NCBI RefSeq assembly: GCF_907165215.1
Contig: NZ_CAJRAY010000085.1
Span: forward strand, 1 to 64,000
DNA from: Thermobacillus xylanilyticus
GTDB lineage: Bacteria; Bacillota; Bacilli; Paenibacillales; Paenibacillaceae
Reading direction: 5' to 3'
DNA length: 64,000 nt
Shown here: one piece after another, positions 1 to 8,740 of the stretch
Layout of the letters: every line of letters begins with the position of its first letter
Position numbering within the stretch: the stretch's first letter is position 1
Notes under the pieces: model-generated
The model's input: only the letters and a program-made list of their open reading frames with translations
The model's database searches: none
Told to the model about the DNA's origin: nothing
Program-made: the position numbers and the translations under genes

Positions 1-2
1 CA

Positions 3-30
3 GGCGGCTCGGTCTCCAGACCGAGCCGCC
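3..30. terminator. Hairpin, probable terminator of a gene to the left
   Basis: A perfect 12-13 bp inverted repeat (GGCGGCTCGGTC with GACCGAGCCGCC) sits at the window edge with only a short T-containing tail. It probably ends a gene lying outside the window and insulates the lia operon. Confidence 0.55.
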
Positions 31-110
31 GTTCATTCGCGGGGTCCTTCCCGGCATGTCAAGATTCCATGTATACTGGACGTACCACATAAGCAGCAGG
101 AGAGATGGAC

Positions 111-1124
111 ATGAACATGAAAATATTCGGGCGGGTCTTCTGGGGGCTGGTGCTGCTCGCCATCGGCGGCCTGTTCCTGCTACGGCAACTGAATCTGCTC
201 CCTTTCGATTTCGATATCGGATTTCTGTTCTCGACGTTCTGGCCGATCATTCTGATCGCCATCGGCTTGCAGAGCCTGGTCAGCGGCGGCGGCTGGTGGG
301 GCATGATCCTGGTCGGGCTCGGCGCGTTCTTCCAGCTTCAGAATCTGAATTTCATCCATTTGTCGCTCGGCGAAGTGATCCGGTACGGCTGGCCGGTGCT
401 GCTGATCATCTGGGGGCTCAACATGATTTTCCGGCCGGGAAGGAAGAAGAGAAGCGAAGGCGGCTGGCAATCGTATCCGCCGAAAACGGGAGGTCCCTAC
501 CATGGCGGCGAACGCCCGGTTCCGCCTCCGCCTCCGCTCCATCCGAATCCGCTCGACCTCGATTACGAGCCGCCGAAAACCGGTGACACCGGCGCGGACG
601 GACACGCCGGGACAAGCGGGCATCATGGAGCGGGCGGGCATCACGGTCCAAGCGGCTGGAACGGCGCGGGCGGCTGGAACGGTCCGGGCGGAAGACCGAA
701 ACATGCGGCGGATGACGATCGGCCGGACTGGATGCCCAACCTGAACGCCGAGAATCGCAGCGGGTTCATCGGCGACATTCATCTCGGCGGCGACTACTGG
801 GAGCTGCGGCCGATGAACATTTCGCTGTTCATCGGGGACACGGTGCTCGACCTGACGAAAGCCCAGATTCCGCTCGGCGAGACGCGCATCAACGTTTCTT
901 CGTTCATCGGCGACGTCAAGGTGTTCGTGCCGAACGACCGCGATCTGGGCATCAGCGTCACCTCCAACTCGTTCATCGGGGATACGCGGGTGCTGGATCG
1001 GCATGAGGGCGGATTTTTCAAAAACGTGAAGTTCGAGACGCCTTATTATCATGAAGCGGACAAACGGATCCGGCTGATCGTCAGCTCGTTCATCGGCGAC
1101 GTCCGCATCGTGAAGGTGGGATAA
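111..1124 (+). CDS. liaF: LiaF-like membrane regulator of the envelope-stress response
   Basis: LiaF-type proteins are membrane inhibitors of the LiaS-LiaR two-component system. The N-terminal ~110 residues hold about four hydrophobic helices. A Gly/His/Trp-rich low-complexity linker (about residues 165-200) follows, then a C-terminal beta-rich domain with five FIGD motifs spaced about 20-40 residues apart, as in the LiaF C-terminal (DUF2154) fold. ATG codons lie at 105, 111 and 117; GGAG at 99-102 best fits the one at 111. liaS starts 6 bp after the stop, so this is the first gene of liaFSR. No liaIH target genes are adjacent. Confidence 0.85.
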   Translation: MNMKIFGRVFWGLVLLAIGGLFLLRQLNLLPFDFDIGFLFSTFWPIILIAIGLQSLVSGGGWWGMILVGLGAFFQLQNLNFIHLSLGEVIRYGWPVLLIIWGLNMIFRPGRKKRSEGGWQSYPPKTGGPYHGGERPVPPPPPLHPNPLDLDYEPPKTGDTGADGHAGTSGHHGAGGHHGPSGWNGAGGWNGPGGRPKHAADDDRPDWMPNLNAENRSGFIGDIHLGGDYWELRPMNISLFIGDTVLDLTKAQIPLGETRINVSSFIGDVKVFVPNDRDLGISVTSNSFIGDTRVLDRHEGGFFKNVKFETPYYHEADKRIRLIVSSFIGDVRIVKVG

Positions 1125-1130
1125 TCGCCG

Positions 1131-2171
1131 ATGTTGACGCGGATATGGCGCAGCAGCAAGTGGGAGCTTATTCTCATCGTGCTCGGGTCCTCGCTGATCT
1201 CGACGGCCATCGCGGCCGTCGGCACGTTCTATGCGGAGGCGGTGCTTCCGCCGGGCGACTGGCGCTCGGCGGCGGCGGCCGCTTTCGTGCTGGTGAACAT
1301 CGCGATCGGCTACTGGGCGGCGCAGCGGATTCAGCGGCGCATCGACGCCCTTCACTTCGCGATCAAGCAGGCGGTAAACGGCAATCTTGCCGTCCGCATC
1401 CCGGAAGACAGCGCGCGTTCGTTCGCGCCGGTCTATCGGGATTTCAACGAGATGGCGGCCAAGCTCGAGGAGCGGCTGCAGCTTCTGCAGCGCATGGGCG
1501 AAGAGCAGGTGATGCGGGAGGCGGCATCCAATGAAGCGGCCGTGCTGGAGGAGCGCAAGCGGCTGGCCCGGGATCTGCACGACACGGTCAGCCAGCAGCT
1601 GTTCGCCATCCATGTGTCGGCGTCGTCGCTGCCGAAGCTGCTGGAGATCAATCGCGAGCGAGCGGAAGAAGTGATGCGGCAGCTCATCGAGATGTCGAAC
1701 TCGGCGCAGCGGCAGATGCGCGGGCTGATTGCGCAGCTCCGTCCGCTCGAGCTTGAAGGCCGTTCGCTCCGCGAAGCGCTCGAGAAATGGTTCCCGGATT
1801 ACTGCCGGCAGAACGGGCTGCAGGGCGAGCTGCGCTGGGACATCGACAGCCCGCTCTCGGAAGCGAAGGAGCATCAGCTCTTCCTGATCATCCAGGAAGC
1901 GATGGCGAATATCGTGAAGCATGCCGAAGCGCAGCGGGTGCAGCTGCACGCGACGGAGACGGAAAGGCAGTATGCGGTCACCCTGCAGGATGACGGCGCG
2001 GGATTCCGGACCGATCAGGTGAAAGCGGGATCTTACGGACTGACGACGATGCGCGAGCGGGCGCAGAAGCTCGGGGGCGATACGGAAATCATCAGCAAGA
2101 CCGGCTCCGGCACGCGCATCCGCGTCACGATACCGAAGTACGGAAACGAAGAGAGGGAGACGCATGGGTGA
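1131..2171 (+). CDS. liaS: LiaS/VraS-type sensor histidine kinase
   Basis: Membrane kinase of the NarL/LuxR-linked class. Two N-terminal transmembrane segments with a short extracytoplasmic loop (residues ~15-65) are followed by a HAMP-like linker. The HisKA_3 dimerisation domain carries phospho-acceptor His150 in LARDLHDTVSQQ, and a HATPase_c domain has the N box (QEAMANIVKHA) and G box (DDGAGF). At 346 residues it matches the intramembrane-sensing LiaS family. It overlaps liaR by 8 bp, so kinase and regulator are probably translationally coupled. It would sense cell-envelope damage under LiaF control. Confidence 0.9.
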   Translation: MLTRIWRSSKWELILIVLGSSLISTAIAAVGTFYAEAVLPPGDWRSAAAAAFVLVNIAIGYWAAQRIQRRIDALHFAIKQAVNGNLAVRIPEDSARSFAPVYRDFNEMAAKLEERLQLLQRMGEEQVMREAASNEAAVLEERKRLARDLHDTVSQQLFAIHVSASSLPKLLEINRERAEEVMRQLIEMSNSAQRQMRGLIAQLRPLELEGRSLREALEKWFPDYCRQNGLQGELRWDIDSPLSEAKEHQLFLIIQEAMANIVKHAEAQRVQLHATETERQYAVTLQDDGAGFRTDQVKAGSYGLTTMRERAQKLGGDTEIISKTGSGTRIRVTIPKYGNEERETHG

Positions 2172-2835
2172 AACGGCTGAATACCGCATCATGATTGTGG
2201 ACGACCACGACATGGTCCGGACGGGCCTCAAGACGTATCTGATGCTGGAACCGAAATTTGAAGTGTGCGCCGAGGCGGGCAGCGGCGAGGAAGCGCTGAA
2301 GGCGCTGGAGACGCTGGAGCCGGACAGGCTGCCGCACATCATTCTGATGGACCTGATGATGCCGGGGATGGACGGCGTCGAGACGACGCGCGCGGTGCTG
2401 GCGCGCTGGCCCGGCATCCGGATCGTCATGCTGACGAGTTTCCTCGAGGACGACAAGGTGGTCGCGGCCGTCGAGGCCGGCGCCACCAGCTACGTGCTGA
2501 AGACCGTCTCCGCGGAAGAGCTGATCTACGCGCTGAACGGCGCCGTCCGCGGCATGCCGGTCATGACGAGCGATGTCTCGCAGGCGCTCACGCGCGGACT
2601 GCGGCAGCGCAACGCCCAGGAGGCGGATGAAGGGCTGACCGAGCGGGAGAAGGAAGTGCTGCTGCTCATTGCGGAAGGCCGCTCCAACAAGGAGATCGCC
2701 GACGAGCTGCACATCAGCATCAAGACGGTCAAGACGCACGTCAGCAATCTGCTCATGAAGTGCGAGCTGGAAGACCGTACGCAGCTTGCCGTCTACGCCC
2801 ATCGCAAAGGGCTGGTGAAGCCCGCGGGGCGGTAA
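2164..2835 (+). CDS. liaR: LiaR-type response regulator, NarL family
   Basis: A receiver domain (residues ~8-125; phospho-acceptor Asp63 in ILMDLMMPG, acidic pair DDHD near residue 13, Lys in YVLKT) is followed by a LuxR-type helix-turn-helix (LTEREKEVLLLIAEG). It is the partner of the preceding kinase and is expected to activate envelope-stress genes. The ribosome site GAGAGGGAG lies inside the end of liaS. Last gene of the operon. Confidence 0.92.
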   Translation: MGETAEYRIMIVDDHDMVRTGLKTYLMLEPKFEVCAEAGSGEEALKALETLEPDRLPHIILMDLMMPGMDGVETTRAVLARWPGIRIVMLTSFLEDDKVVAAVEAGATSYVLKTVSAEELIYALNGAVRGMPVMTSDVSQALTRGLRQRNAQEADEGLTEREKEVLLLIAEGRSNKEIADELHISIKTVKTHVSNLLMKCELEDRTQLAVYAHRKGLVKPAGR

Positions 2836-2953
2836 GCGCCGGCCGATGCGCGGTTCACGGCCCGGCCGATTGCGTGTCGCCTGCATATTCATGCGGAAGT
2901 GCGGGCATGCTGATGGTATGCCAATTCATGCCTGAAAGGGTCGGTCGCAGGCG

Positions 2954-3373
2954 ATGATACCACTCGATTCGAAGCTTGAGAATCAGGAGTTCAAATTCGT
3001 CGACGTCCGCAGCGTCCTGGGCGAACTCGGCTTCACGCTCGGCGGCGGCTGGGAGTACGACGGCGGATGTTTCGACCGGGTGCTGGACGGGGAGAAGCGG
3101 GAGATGTGGCTCAGGCTGCCGTTCACCGCAACGTTCGGCCACATTGACGCCGAACAGGAAGACAGCGACGCGGTCATCCGTTTCGGCAAGCCGTACGCGC
3201 TGCGCCATGTCTACCAGGACGGCATAGACGAAGGCGCGGGCATGCGGCTGACCGCCGGCCTGATCGATCAATTCGCGGCCCCGGAGGACCCGGACGCCCG
3301 GATCGGCCCGGAATGGGCGGAGCGGGCGGCGGAGATGCTGCGGGTCGCGGAATCGGCGCTGCTCCGGAACTGA
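2954..3373 (+). CDS. YugN-like family protein
   Basis: A 139-residue soluble protein beginning MIPLDSKLENQEF, resembling the YugN family of small Bacillus-group proteins. There are no membrane segments or catalytic motifs, and the function of the family is not known. It stands alone between liaR (118 bp upstream) and a strong terminator. The ribosome site is poor, so the start is the first in-frame ATG rather than an SD-supported choice. Confidence 0.7.
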   Translation: MIPLDSKLENQEFKFVDVRSVLGELGFTLGGGWEYDGGCFDRVLDGEKREMWLRLPFTATFGHIDAEQEDSDAVIRFGKPYALRHVYQDGIDEGAGMRLTAGLIDQFAAPEDPDARIGPEWAERAAEMLRVAESALLRN

Positions 3374-3433
3374 CGCGCCGGCTTCAAGGATGCTTGGGGT
3401 TTGCAGACTGCGTGGGTAGAAAGCTGGACCGTC

Positions 3434-3470
3434 GGAGAGTCCCGGCAGCAGGCGGGATTCTCCTTTTTAT
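3434..3470 (+). terminator. Rho-independent terminator after the YugN-like gene
   Basis: GGAGAGTCCCG pairs with CGGGATTCTCC (one G-T wobble) across a 9-base loop and is followed by TTTTTATTT. It separates the YugN-like gene from the protease. Confidence 0.85.
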
Positions 3471-3621
3471 TTGGCGGATGTCGTCTGTTTTCGCGCCGGC
3501 GTGTTTTTATTTGTCTTTTAACCTGGTTTAAGATTGAATTAATGTTGAAATGGCATGCTGGATATCACAGAGGCGACAATTTCGCGCAGCGAATGGGATA
3601 CGGCAAGGAGGAGAGGCAACG

Positions 3622-5256
3622 ATGGACGACAAGAACAATGTGAATCGGCCTTACGACGATTTCTTCCGTCGGCCCGAAGAGCGAAGCGGCCTGAACGGCC
3701 GGGCCGGTGAGGAAGGCAGCGGGGCCGCGGACGGCGGCGCGGATGCCTTTGGCGGTGCGGCAGAAGCCGGCAAGGGTCTTTCGGCCGCATCGGGCGGCAC
3801 GGCGGACGCCGCGGGCGGCACGGCTGCGAAGCCGGTCTATTACTACTCCTACGGCCCGTTCCGCTCCGGCGGCACGGATCGGGATGCTTCGGACGCCGAA
3901 CCGGTGATCCGGCGCGAGGCCGCGGCGGCGGAAAGAAATGACGCCGGCATGGTTGCCCGTCCCGCTCCGGCAGTGCGGACGTGGACGGTCAGGGAGCGCC
4001 GGCGCGGCTCGTGGTGGGGGCCCGTGGCCGCTTTTCTGGCGGGCATCCTGCTCACCGGCAGCCTTATGATCGCATCCGACCGGCTGAACCTGTTCACCGG
4101 CTCCGACCAGGCGCTGGCGCAGAGCCCGTCGGCCGGCGGAGCGGCGAATCCCGGTGCGGCGCCGGAAGGCAGCACGGCCGCGGCTTCGTCCGGCGGTACG
4201 GTGTCGAACGCGGTGGATGTGGTGCGGCCGAACAACATTGCGAAGATCGTCGAGCAATCGAGTCCCGCCGTCGTGAAGATCGAGACTTATGCCAAGACGC
4301 GTTCCCGCGCCGGCGGCAACAGCCTGTTTGACGATCCGTTCTTCCGGCAATTCTTCGGCGATTCGTACCGCATTCCGACGGAGAATGAGGACAGCCAGCA
4401 ATTGCGGCCGAGCGGTCTCGGTTCCGGATTTTTCTTCGACAAGGAAGGCTACATCCTGACCAACCAGCACGTGGTCGGCGGCGCGGACAAAATCATGGTG
4501 ACGGTGCTCGGCTACAAGGAACCGTTCGAGGCGGAGATGCTCGGTTCCAGCTACGATCTCGACCTCGCGGTGCTGAAAATCAAGGGCGACAAGGATTTTC
4601 CGACGCTGCCGCTCGGCGATTCGGACACGATCAACGTCGGCGAGTGGGTCGTCGCGATCGGCAACCCGAACGGCTTCGACCATACGGTGACGGTCGGCGT
4701 GCTGAGCGCGAAGGAGCGGCCGATCACGATCCAGGACACGGAAGGCACGCGGCAGTACCAGCATCTGCTGCAGACGGACGCGTCGATCAACCCCGGCAAC
4801 TCCGGCGGTCCGCTCATCAACCTGGCGGGTGAAGTGATCGGGATCAACACGGCGGTGTCCACGACGGCCCAAGGCATCGGCTTCGCGATTCCGACCAGCA
4901 CGATTGTCGGCGTGCTTGATAATTTGAAGGAGAACAAGCCGGTGCCGCAGCCGTTCATCGGCGCGACGCTGCAGGACCTCACCGAGACCGCGGCGCGTCA
5001 GCTCGGCCTGAAAGACACGAAGGGCTCGGTCGTCGTCAACATCCTCTACAACTCGCCGGCCTACAAGGCGGACCTGCGCCAATATGACGTCATTGTCGGC
5101 ATGGACGGCCAAAAGTATGATACGACGCAGGATTTGATCCGGGCGATCCAGAATAAGAAAGTGGGCGAAAAGGCGGTGCTGGATGTCATCCGCGGCGGCA
5201 ACCAGGTACAGATTACGGTGGAAATCGGAGACAAGAACGATTTCAATGTGCAGTAA
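3622..5256 (+). CDS. HtrA/DegP-type membrane-anchored serine protease (S1C)
   Basis: A 544-residue trypsin-like quality-control protease. A long disordered Gly/Ala-rich cytosolic N-terminus (~130 residues) precedes one transmembrane helix (about residues 132-152). The protease domain has His283 (LTNQHVVGG), Asp314 (SYDLDLAVLK) and Ser394 (NPGNSGGPLIN), and a C-terminal PDZ domain follows (~residues 440-535). The topology matches HtrA/HtrB/YyxA of Bacillus, which degrade misfolded exported proteins. The ATG at 3622 sits 8 bases after AAGGAGGAG and is preferred over an upstream in-frame ATG without a ribosome site. A two-component pair follows after 105 bp and may be functionally linked. Confidence 0.93.
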   Translation: MDDKNNVNRPYDDFFRRPEERSGLNGRAGEEGSGAADGGADAFGGAAEAGKGLSAASGGTADAAGGTAAKPVYYYSYGPFRSGGTDRDASDAEPVIRREAAAAERNDAGMVARPAPAVRTWTVRERRRGSWWGPVAAFLAGILLTGSLMIASDRLNLFTGSDQALAQSPSAGGAANPGAAPEGSTAAASSGGTVSNAVDVVRPNNIAKIVEQSSPAVVKIETYAKTRSRAGGNSLFDDPFFRQFFGDSYRIPTENEDSQQLRPSGLGSGFFFDKEGYILTNQHVVGGADKIMVTVLGYKEPFEAEMLGSSYDLDLAVLKIKGDKDFPTLPLGDSDTINVGEWVVAIGNPNGFDHTVTVGVLSAKERPITIQDTEGTRQYQHLLQTDASINPGNSGGPLINLAGEVIGINTAVSTTAQGIGFAIPTSTIVGVLDNLKENKPVPQPFIGATLQDLTETAARQLGLKDTKGSVVVNILYNSPAYKADLRQYDVIVGMDGQKYDTTQDLIRAIQNKKVGEKAVLDVIRGGNQVQITVEIGDKNDFNVQ

Positions 5257-5361
5257 CGTGCAGTGAGGCTTGTAGCAAGGATACGCTCGGCATGACAAGC
5301 GCAGCAGGCTTACGGCCGGTCTGCGCTTCTCGCATGTCCGAAAGCTGCAGGGGGAGTGCGG

Positions 5362-6054
5362 ATGAGAGCGAAAATACTGGTGGTGGACGACGACGAGAAG
5401 ATCACGTCCCTGCTCAGGAGAAGCCTGACGTTCGAAGGCTACGACGTCTTGACGGCGCAGGACGGGCGGGCGGGCCTGCAGACGATGCTGGAGACCGAGC
5501 CCGATCTCGTCGTGCTGGACGTCATGATGCCGAACCTTGACGGCTGGGAAGTCTGCGAGCGCATCCGGAAGAGCGGAAGCAAGGTGCCGATCCTGATGCT
5601 GACGGCGAAGGATGAAGTGAAAGACCGCGTCAAAGGACTCGACCTTGGCGCCGACGATTATCTGGTGAAGCCGTTCGCCCTGGAGGAGCTGCTGGCCCGC
5701 GTGAGGGCCTTGCTGCGCCGCGGCAGCGGCGGTGCGGAGGCGTCCGCAGGCCGGCTCGTCTTCGAGGATCTCGTGCTCGACCTGGATTCGCGCGAGGCGA
5801 TCCGCGGCGGGCGGACGTTCGAGCTGACGAGCAAGGAGTTCGATCTGCTCCATCTGTTCATGTCCAACCCGCGGCGCGTACTCACCCGCGAGACGATCAT
5901 GGAGAAGATCTGGGGCTACGATTACAGCGGCGAATCGAACGTGCTCGAAGTGTACATCGCCATGCTGCGCCAGAAGATGGAGGAGGGCGGCGAGAAGCGG
6001 CTGATCCAGACGGTGCGCGGCACCGGCTACGTGCTTAAGGGAGAGAGCGGTTAA
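5362..6054 (+). CDS. OmpR/PhoB-family response regulator
   Basis: The receiver domain (acidic pair near residue 10, Asp53 in VVLDVMMP, Lys in YLVKPF) is followed by a winged-helix DNA-binding domain (ELTSKEFDLLHLFM, VRGTGYVLK). The ATG at 5362 is preferred over an in-frame GTG at 5356 because GGGGGAG ends just before it with good spacing. The stop codon shares one base with the kinase start, so the pair is coupled. The position after htrA recalls the CssRS-HtrA link in Bacillus, but orthology is not established. Confidence 0.92.
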   Translation: MRAKILVVDDDEKITSLLRRSLTFEGYDVLTAQDGRAGLQTMLETEPDLVVLDVMMPNLDGWEVCERIRKSGSKVPILMLTAKDEVKDRVKGLDLGADDYLVKPFALEELLARVRALLRRGSGGAEASAGRLVFEDLVLDLDSREAIRGGRTFELTSKEFDLLHLFMSNPRRVLTRETIMEKIWGYDYSGESNVLEVYIAMLRQKMEEGGEKRLIQTVRGTGYVLKGESG

Positions 6055-7652
6055 TGTCCATCCGGCTGCGGCTGACGCTGTGGTATTCGGGTCTGCTGGC
6101 GTTCACGATGCTGGTGCTCGGCGTCGCCATCTATTTGTTCGTATATTACAACACCTATGACAATACGCGGGAACAACTGCGCAGCCAATTCAATCAATTG
6201 AACGTGCGCGTCTCCTACAATCTGTTCCGCGATCTCCGGCTGGACCTGAGCGGCCGGCTCGGTTATGAAGGCACCTATGTGCAGCTGGTCAATTATGCGA
6301 ACGGCGAGATCCGGTCTTCGGCGCTGTCGGTGGACGGCACGGAGGTTCATTTTCCGTATCCCGAACTGAAGGATTCGCCGAAGGAAGGGTACACGCGCTT
6401 CACGGCGTTCGGCTACCCGTTCATGGCTTACCAGTATCCGATCCCGTTGCCGAACGGCGAAGTGGTCGGCTTGCTGCAGGTCATTGCCAATACGCAGGCG
6501 GAAGACGCTTTTCTGGACGGACTCAGAACCATACTGATCATCACGTCGCTGGCCGTCATTCTGATCGCGTTCACGATCGGCCTGTTCATCGCGGATAAGG
6601 CGCTCCGCCCGATCGAGGAGGTCATCCAGGCGACGAACCGGATCGAGAACGGGGCGAACCTCAGCGTGCGCATCGCGCGGAGCGGGCCGAACGACGAGAT
6701 GGGGCGGCTGACGGATACGCTGAACGGCATGCTGGCCCGGCTCGAGCGGGCATACAACGATCTGGAAGAGGCATACAAGGCGCAGCGCCGGTTCGTCTCG
6801 GACGCTTCGCATGAGCTGCGCACGCCGCTGACGACGATCCGCGGCAACATTGACCTGCTCGAACGGATGTGGCGGGCCAGTGCGGACCGCCTTGAGGCGC
6901 CGGGCGAAGCGGAAGGCGGAGCGCGCGGCGCGGTTGGCGGCGAAGCAGCCGGCGAGGCCGGCGGAACGGTTGCCTCCGCCGGGGGCGGCGCAGCAGCGGC
7001 CGGCGGTTCCGGCGCTCCTGCCGGCCGAACGGGCGGGCCGGGTCAGGGCGCAGCGATCGTGCTTGATGCCGAGCGCGCGGCGCTCTCGCTGGAGGCGATG
7101 CGGGACATCGCCGAAGAGGCCGAGCGGATGAGCCGGCTCGTCTCGGACCTGTTGTCCCTGGCGCGCGCCGACGCCGGCTATGTGATGGAGAAGACCGAGA
7201 TCGAACTGCTGCCGATCGTGGAGGAAGCGGCGAAGGGCGCGGTGCATCTGCCGCGCAAGGCGGATTTTCGCGTCGGCGACCTGTCGCCGCTTGAAGGCGT
7301 GAAGGTTCTCGGCAACGCCGATTATCTCCGTCAGCTGCTGTTCATTTTCATCGAGAACGCCTTCAAATATACGCCGTCCGGCCACGTCCTGCTCGAAGCG
7401 GCGCGGGAGGCCGATCAGGTCGGCCTGGTCATCGCCGATACCGGGATCGGCATGAACAGCGACGAGGTGCCGCATATTTTCGAGCGGTTCTACCGGGCGG
7501 ATCTGTCGCGCGGCAAAACCGCCGGCACCGGACTCGGGCTGGCGATCGCGAAGTGGATCATCGACGAGCACCGCGGATCGGTCGAAGTCCGCACGCGGCA
7601 AGGGGAAGGCACGACGTTTGTGATCTGGCTGCCCGTTTTGCTTCCCGAATAA
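6054..7652 (+). CDS. Sensor histidine kinase with a Gly/Ala-rich insertion in the dimerisation hairpin
   Basis: A 532-residue classical kinase: TM1 (~10-32), an extracytoplasmic sensor of ~115 residues, TM2 (~158-180), HAMP, HisKA with His253 (SDASHELRTPL), then HATPase_c with N, G1, F and G2 motifs (IFIENAFKYT, DTGIGM, GTGLGLAIAK). The DHp domain is split by a ~50-residue Gly/Ala/Glu-rich low-complexity stretch (about residues 284-333) between helix 1 and helix 2. That is where normal kinases have only a short turn. The frame is open and motifs on both sides are intact, so it appears functional. Partner of the preceding regulator. Confidence 0.9.
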   Translation: MSIRLRLTLWYSGLLAFTMLVLGVAIYLFVYYNTYDNTREQLRSQFNQLNVRVSYNLFRDLRLDLSGRLGYEGTYVQLVNYANGEIRSSALSVDGTEVHFPYPELKDSPKEGYTRFTAFGYPFMAYQYPIPLPNGEVVGLLQVIANTQAEDAFLDGLRTILIITSLAVILIAFTIGLFIADKALRPIEEVIQATNRIENGANLSVRIARSGPNDEMGRLTDTLNGMLARLERAYNDLEEAYKAQRRFVSDASHELRTPLTTIRGNIDLLERMWRASADRLEAPGEAEGGARGAVGGEAAGEAGGTVASAGGGAAAAGGSGAPAGRTGGPGQGAAIVLDAERAALSLEAMRDIAEEAERMSRLVSDLLSLARADAGYVMEKTEIELLPIVEEAAKGAVHLPRKADFRVGDLSPLEGVKVLGNADYLRQLLFIFIENAFKYTPSGHVLLEAAREADQVGLVIADTGIGMNSDEVPHIFERFYRADLSRGKTAGTGLGLAIAKWIIDEHRGSVEVRTRQGEGTTFVIWLPVLLPE

Positions 7653-7674
7653 GTTGTGCCGAGTCAAAACGGAA

Positions 7675-7708
7675 GCGCCTGTCCATGGGGCAGGCGCCAG
7701 TCGCTTTT
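7675..7708. terminator. Possible terminator after the two-component operon
   Basis: GCGCCTGTCC and GGGCAGGCGC form a stem across a short loop, followed a few bases later by CTTTT. The T tract is short, so this is a weaker call. It also overlaps the -35 region of the next gene. Confidence 0.4.
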
Positions 7709-7736
7709 GCCGGATGGCGTCCGATTCCGTTATAAT
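7707..7736 (+). promoter_or_regulatory. Sigma-A type promoter of ispH
   Basis: TTGCCG (7707-7712), an 18 bp spacer and a perfect TATAAT (7731-7736) lie 54 bp upstream of the ispH start. Confidence 0.6.
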
Positions 7737-7789
7737 GAATGAAGCGGACCGGACGAACGGATGAGCCGGTCGGAAAGCGGTGAGTACTC

Positions 7790-8740
7790 ATGGAAGTCGT
7801 CAAAATATCGCCCCGCGGCTATTGCTACGGCGTCGTCGACGCGATGGTGCTGGCGCTGCAGACGGCGCGGAACCTGGATCTGCCGCGGCCGATCCATATT
7901 CTCGGCATGATCGTGCACAACCGGCATGTGACGGAGGCGTTCGAGCGGGAAGGCATCATTACGCTGGACGGCGAGAACCGGCTCGAGATTCTGGACCGGA
8001 TCGACCGGGGCACCGTCATCTTCACGGCGCACGGGGTGGCGCCGGAAGTGCGGCGGAAAGCCAGGGAGAAAGGGTTGACGGTCGTCGACGCGACCTGCCC
8101 GGACGTGACGAAGACGCACGACCTGATCCGCGAGAAGACGGCGGAAGGCTACGAGATCGTCTATATCGGCAAGAAGGGGCATCCCGAGCCGGAAGGCGCG
8201 ATCGGCATCGCGCCGGATCGCGTGCACCTGATCGAGACGGAGGCGGACATCGACCGGCTCGATATCCGCACGGACAAAGTCGTCATCACGAACCAGACGA
8301 CGATGTCGCAGTGGGATGTCCGCGGTCTCGTCGCCAAGCTGCTGGAGCGCTATCCCGCCGCCGAAGTGCACAACGAGATCTGCCTTGCCACGCAGCTTCG
8401 CCAGGAAGCCGTCGCCGAGCAGGCGAAGCAGGCCGATCTGTGCATCGTCGTCGGGGATCCGCGCAGCAACAATTCGAACCGGCTTGCGCAGGTTGCGGAG
8501 GAGATCGCCGGCGTCAAGGCGTACCGCGTCGCGGACGTGACCGAGATCAAGCGCGAATGGCTGGAAGGCGTCCGACGGGTGGCCGTCACCTCGGGGGCGT
8601 CGACGCCGACGCCGATCACGAAGGAAGTGATCGCGTACCTGGAGCAGTACGATCCGGAGAAGCCCGAGACATGGGAGATCAAGCGCACGGTGAACCCGGC
8701 CAAGCTGCTGCCGACCGTGCGCAGCCGGTCGGAGGAATAG
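7790..8740 (+). CDS. ispH: 4-hydroxy-3-methylbut-2-enyl diphosphate reductase
   Basis: IspH/LytB catalyses the last step of the MEP isoprenoid pathway, reducing HMBPP to IPP and DMAPP with a [4Fe-4S] cluster. The three cluster cysteines are present: Cys12 (GYCYGV), Cys103 (DATCPDV) and Cys198 (EICLATQ), close to the E. coli spacing. The substrate-binding SGASTPTP and SNNSNR motifs are also present. The 316-residue length is typical. It stands alone with its own promoter. Confidence 0.95.
   Translation: MEVVKISPRGYCYGVVDAMVLALQTARNLDLPRPIHILGMIVHNRHVTEAFEREGIITLDGENRLEILDRIDRGTVIFTAHGVAPEVRRKAREKGLTVVDATCPDVTKTHDLIREKTAEGYEIVYIGKKGHPEPEGAIGIAPDRVHLIETEADIDRLDIRTDKVVITNQTTMSQWDVRGLVAKLLERYPAAEVHNEICLATQLRQEAVAEQAKQADLCIVVGDPRSNNSNRLAQVAEEIAGVKAYRVADVTEIKREWLEGVRRVAVTSGASTPTPITKEVIAYLEQYDPEKPETWEIKRTVNPAKLLPTVRSRSEE

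Noticed and set aside
180-2486. A 768-codon open frame antisense to the lia operon
   Set aside because: Product of GC-rich codon usage; it mirrors liaF/liaS/liaR, has Arg/His-rich low-complexity translation and no domain.
3565-5853. A 762-codon open frame antisense to htrA and the response regulator
   Set aside because: Shadow of two well-supported genes; the translation has no recognisable motif.
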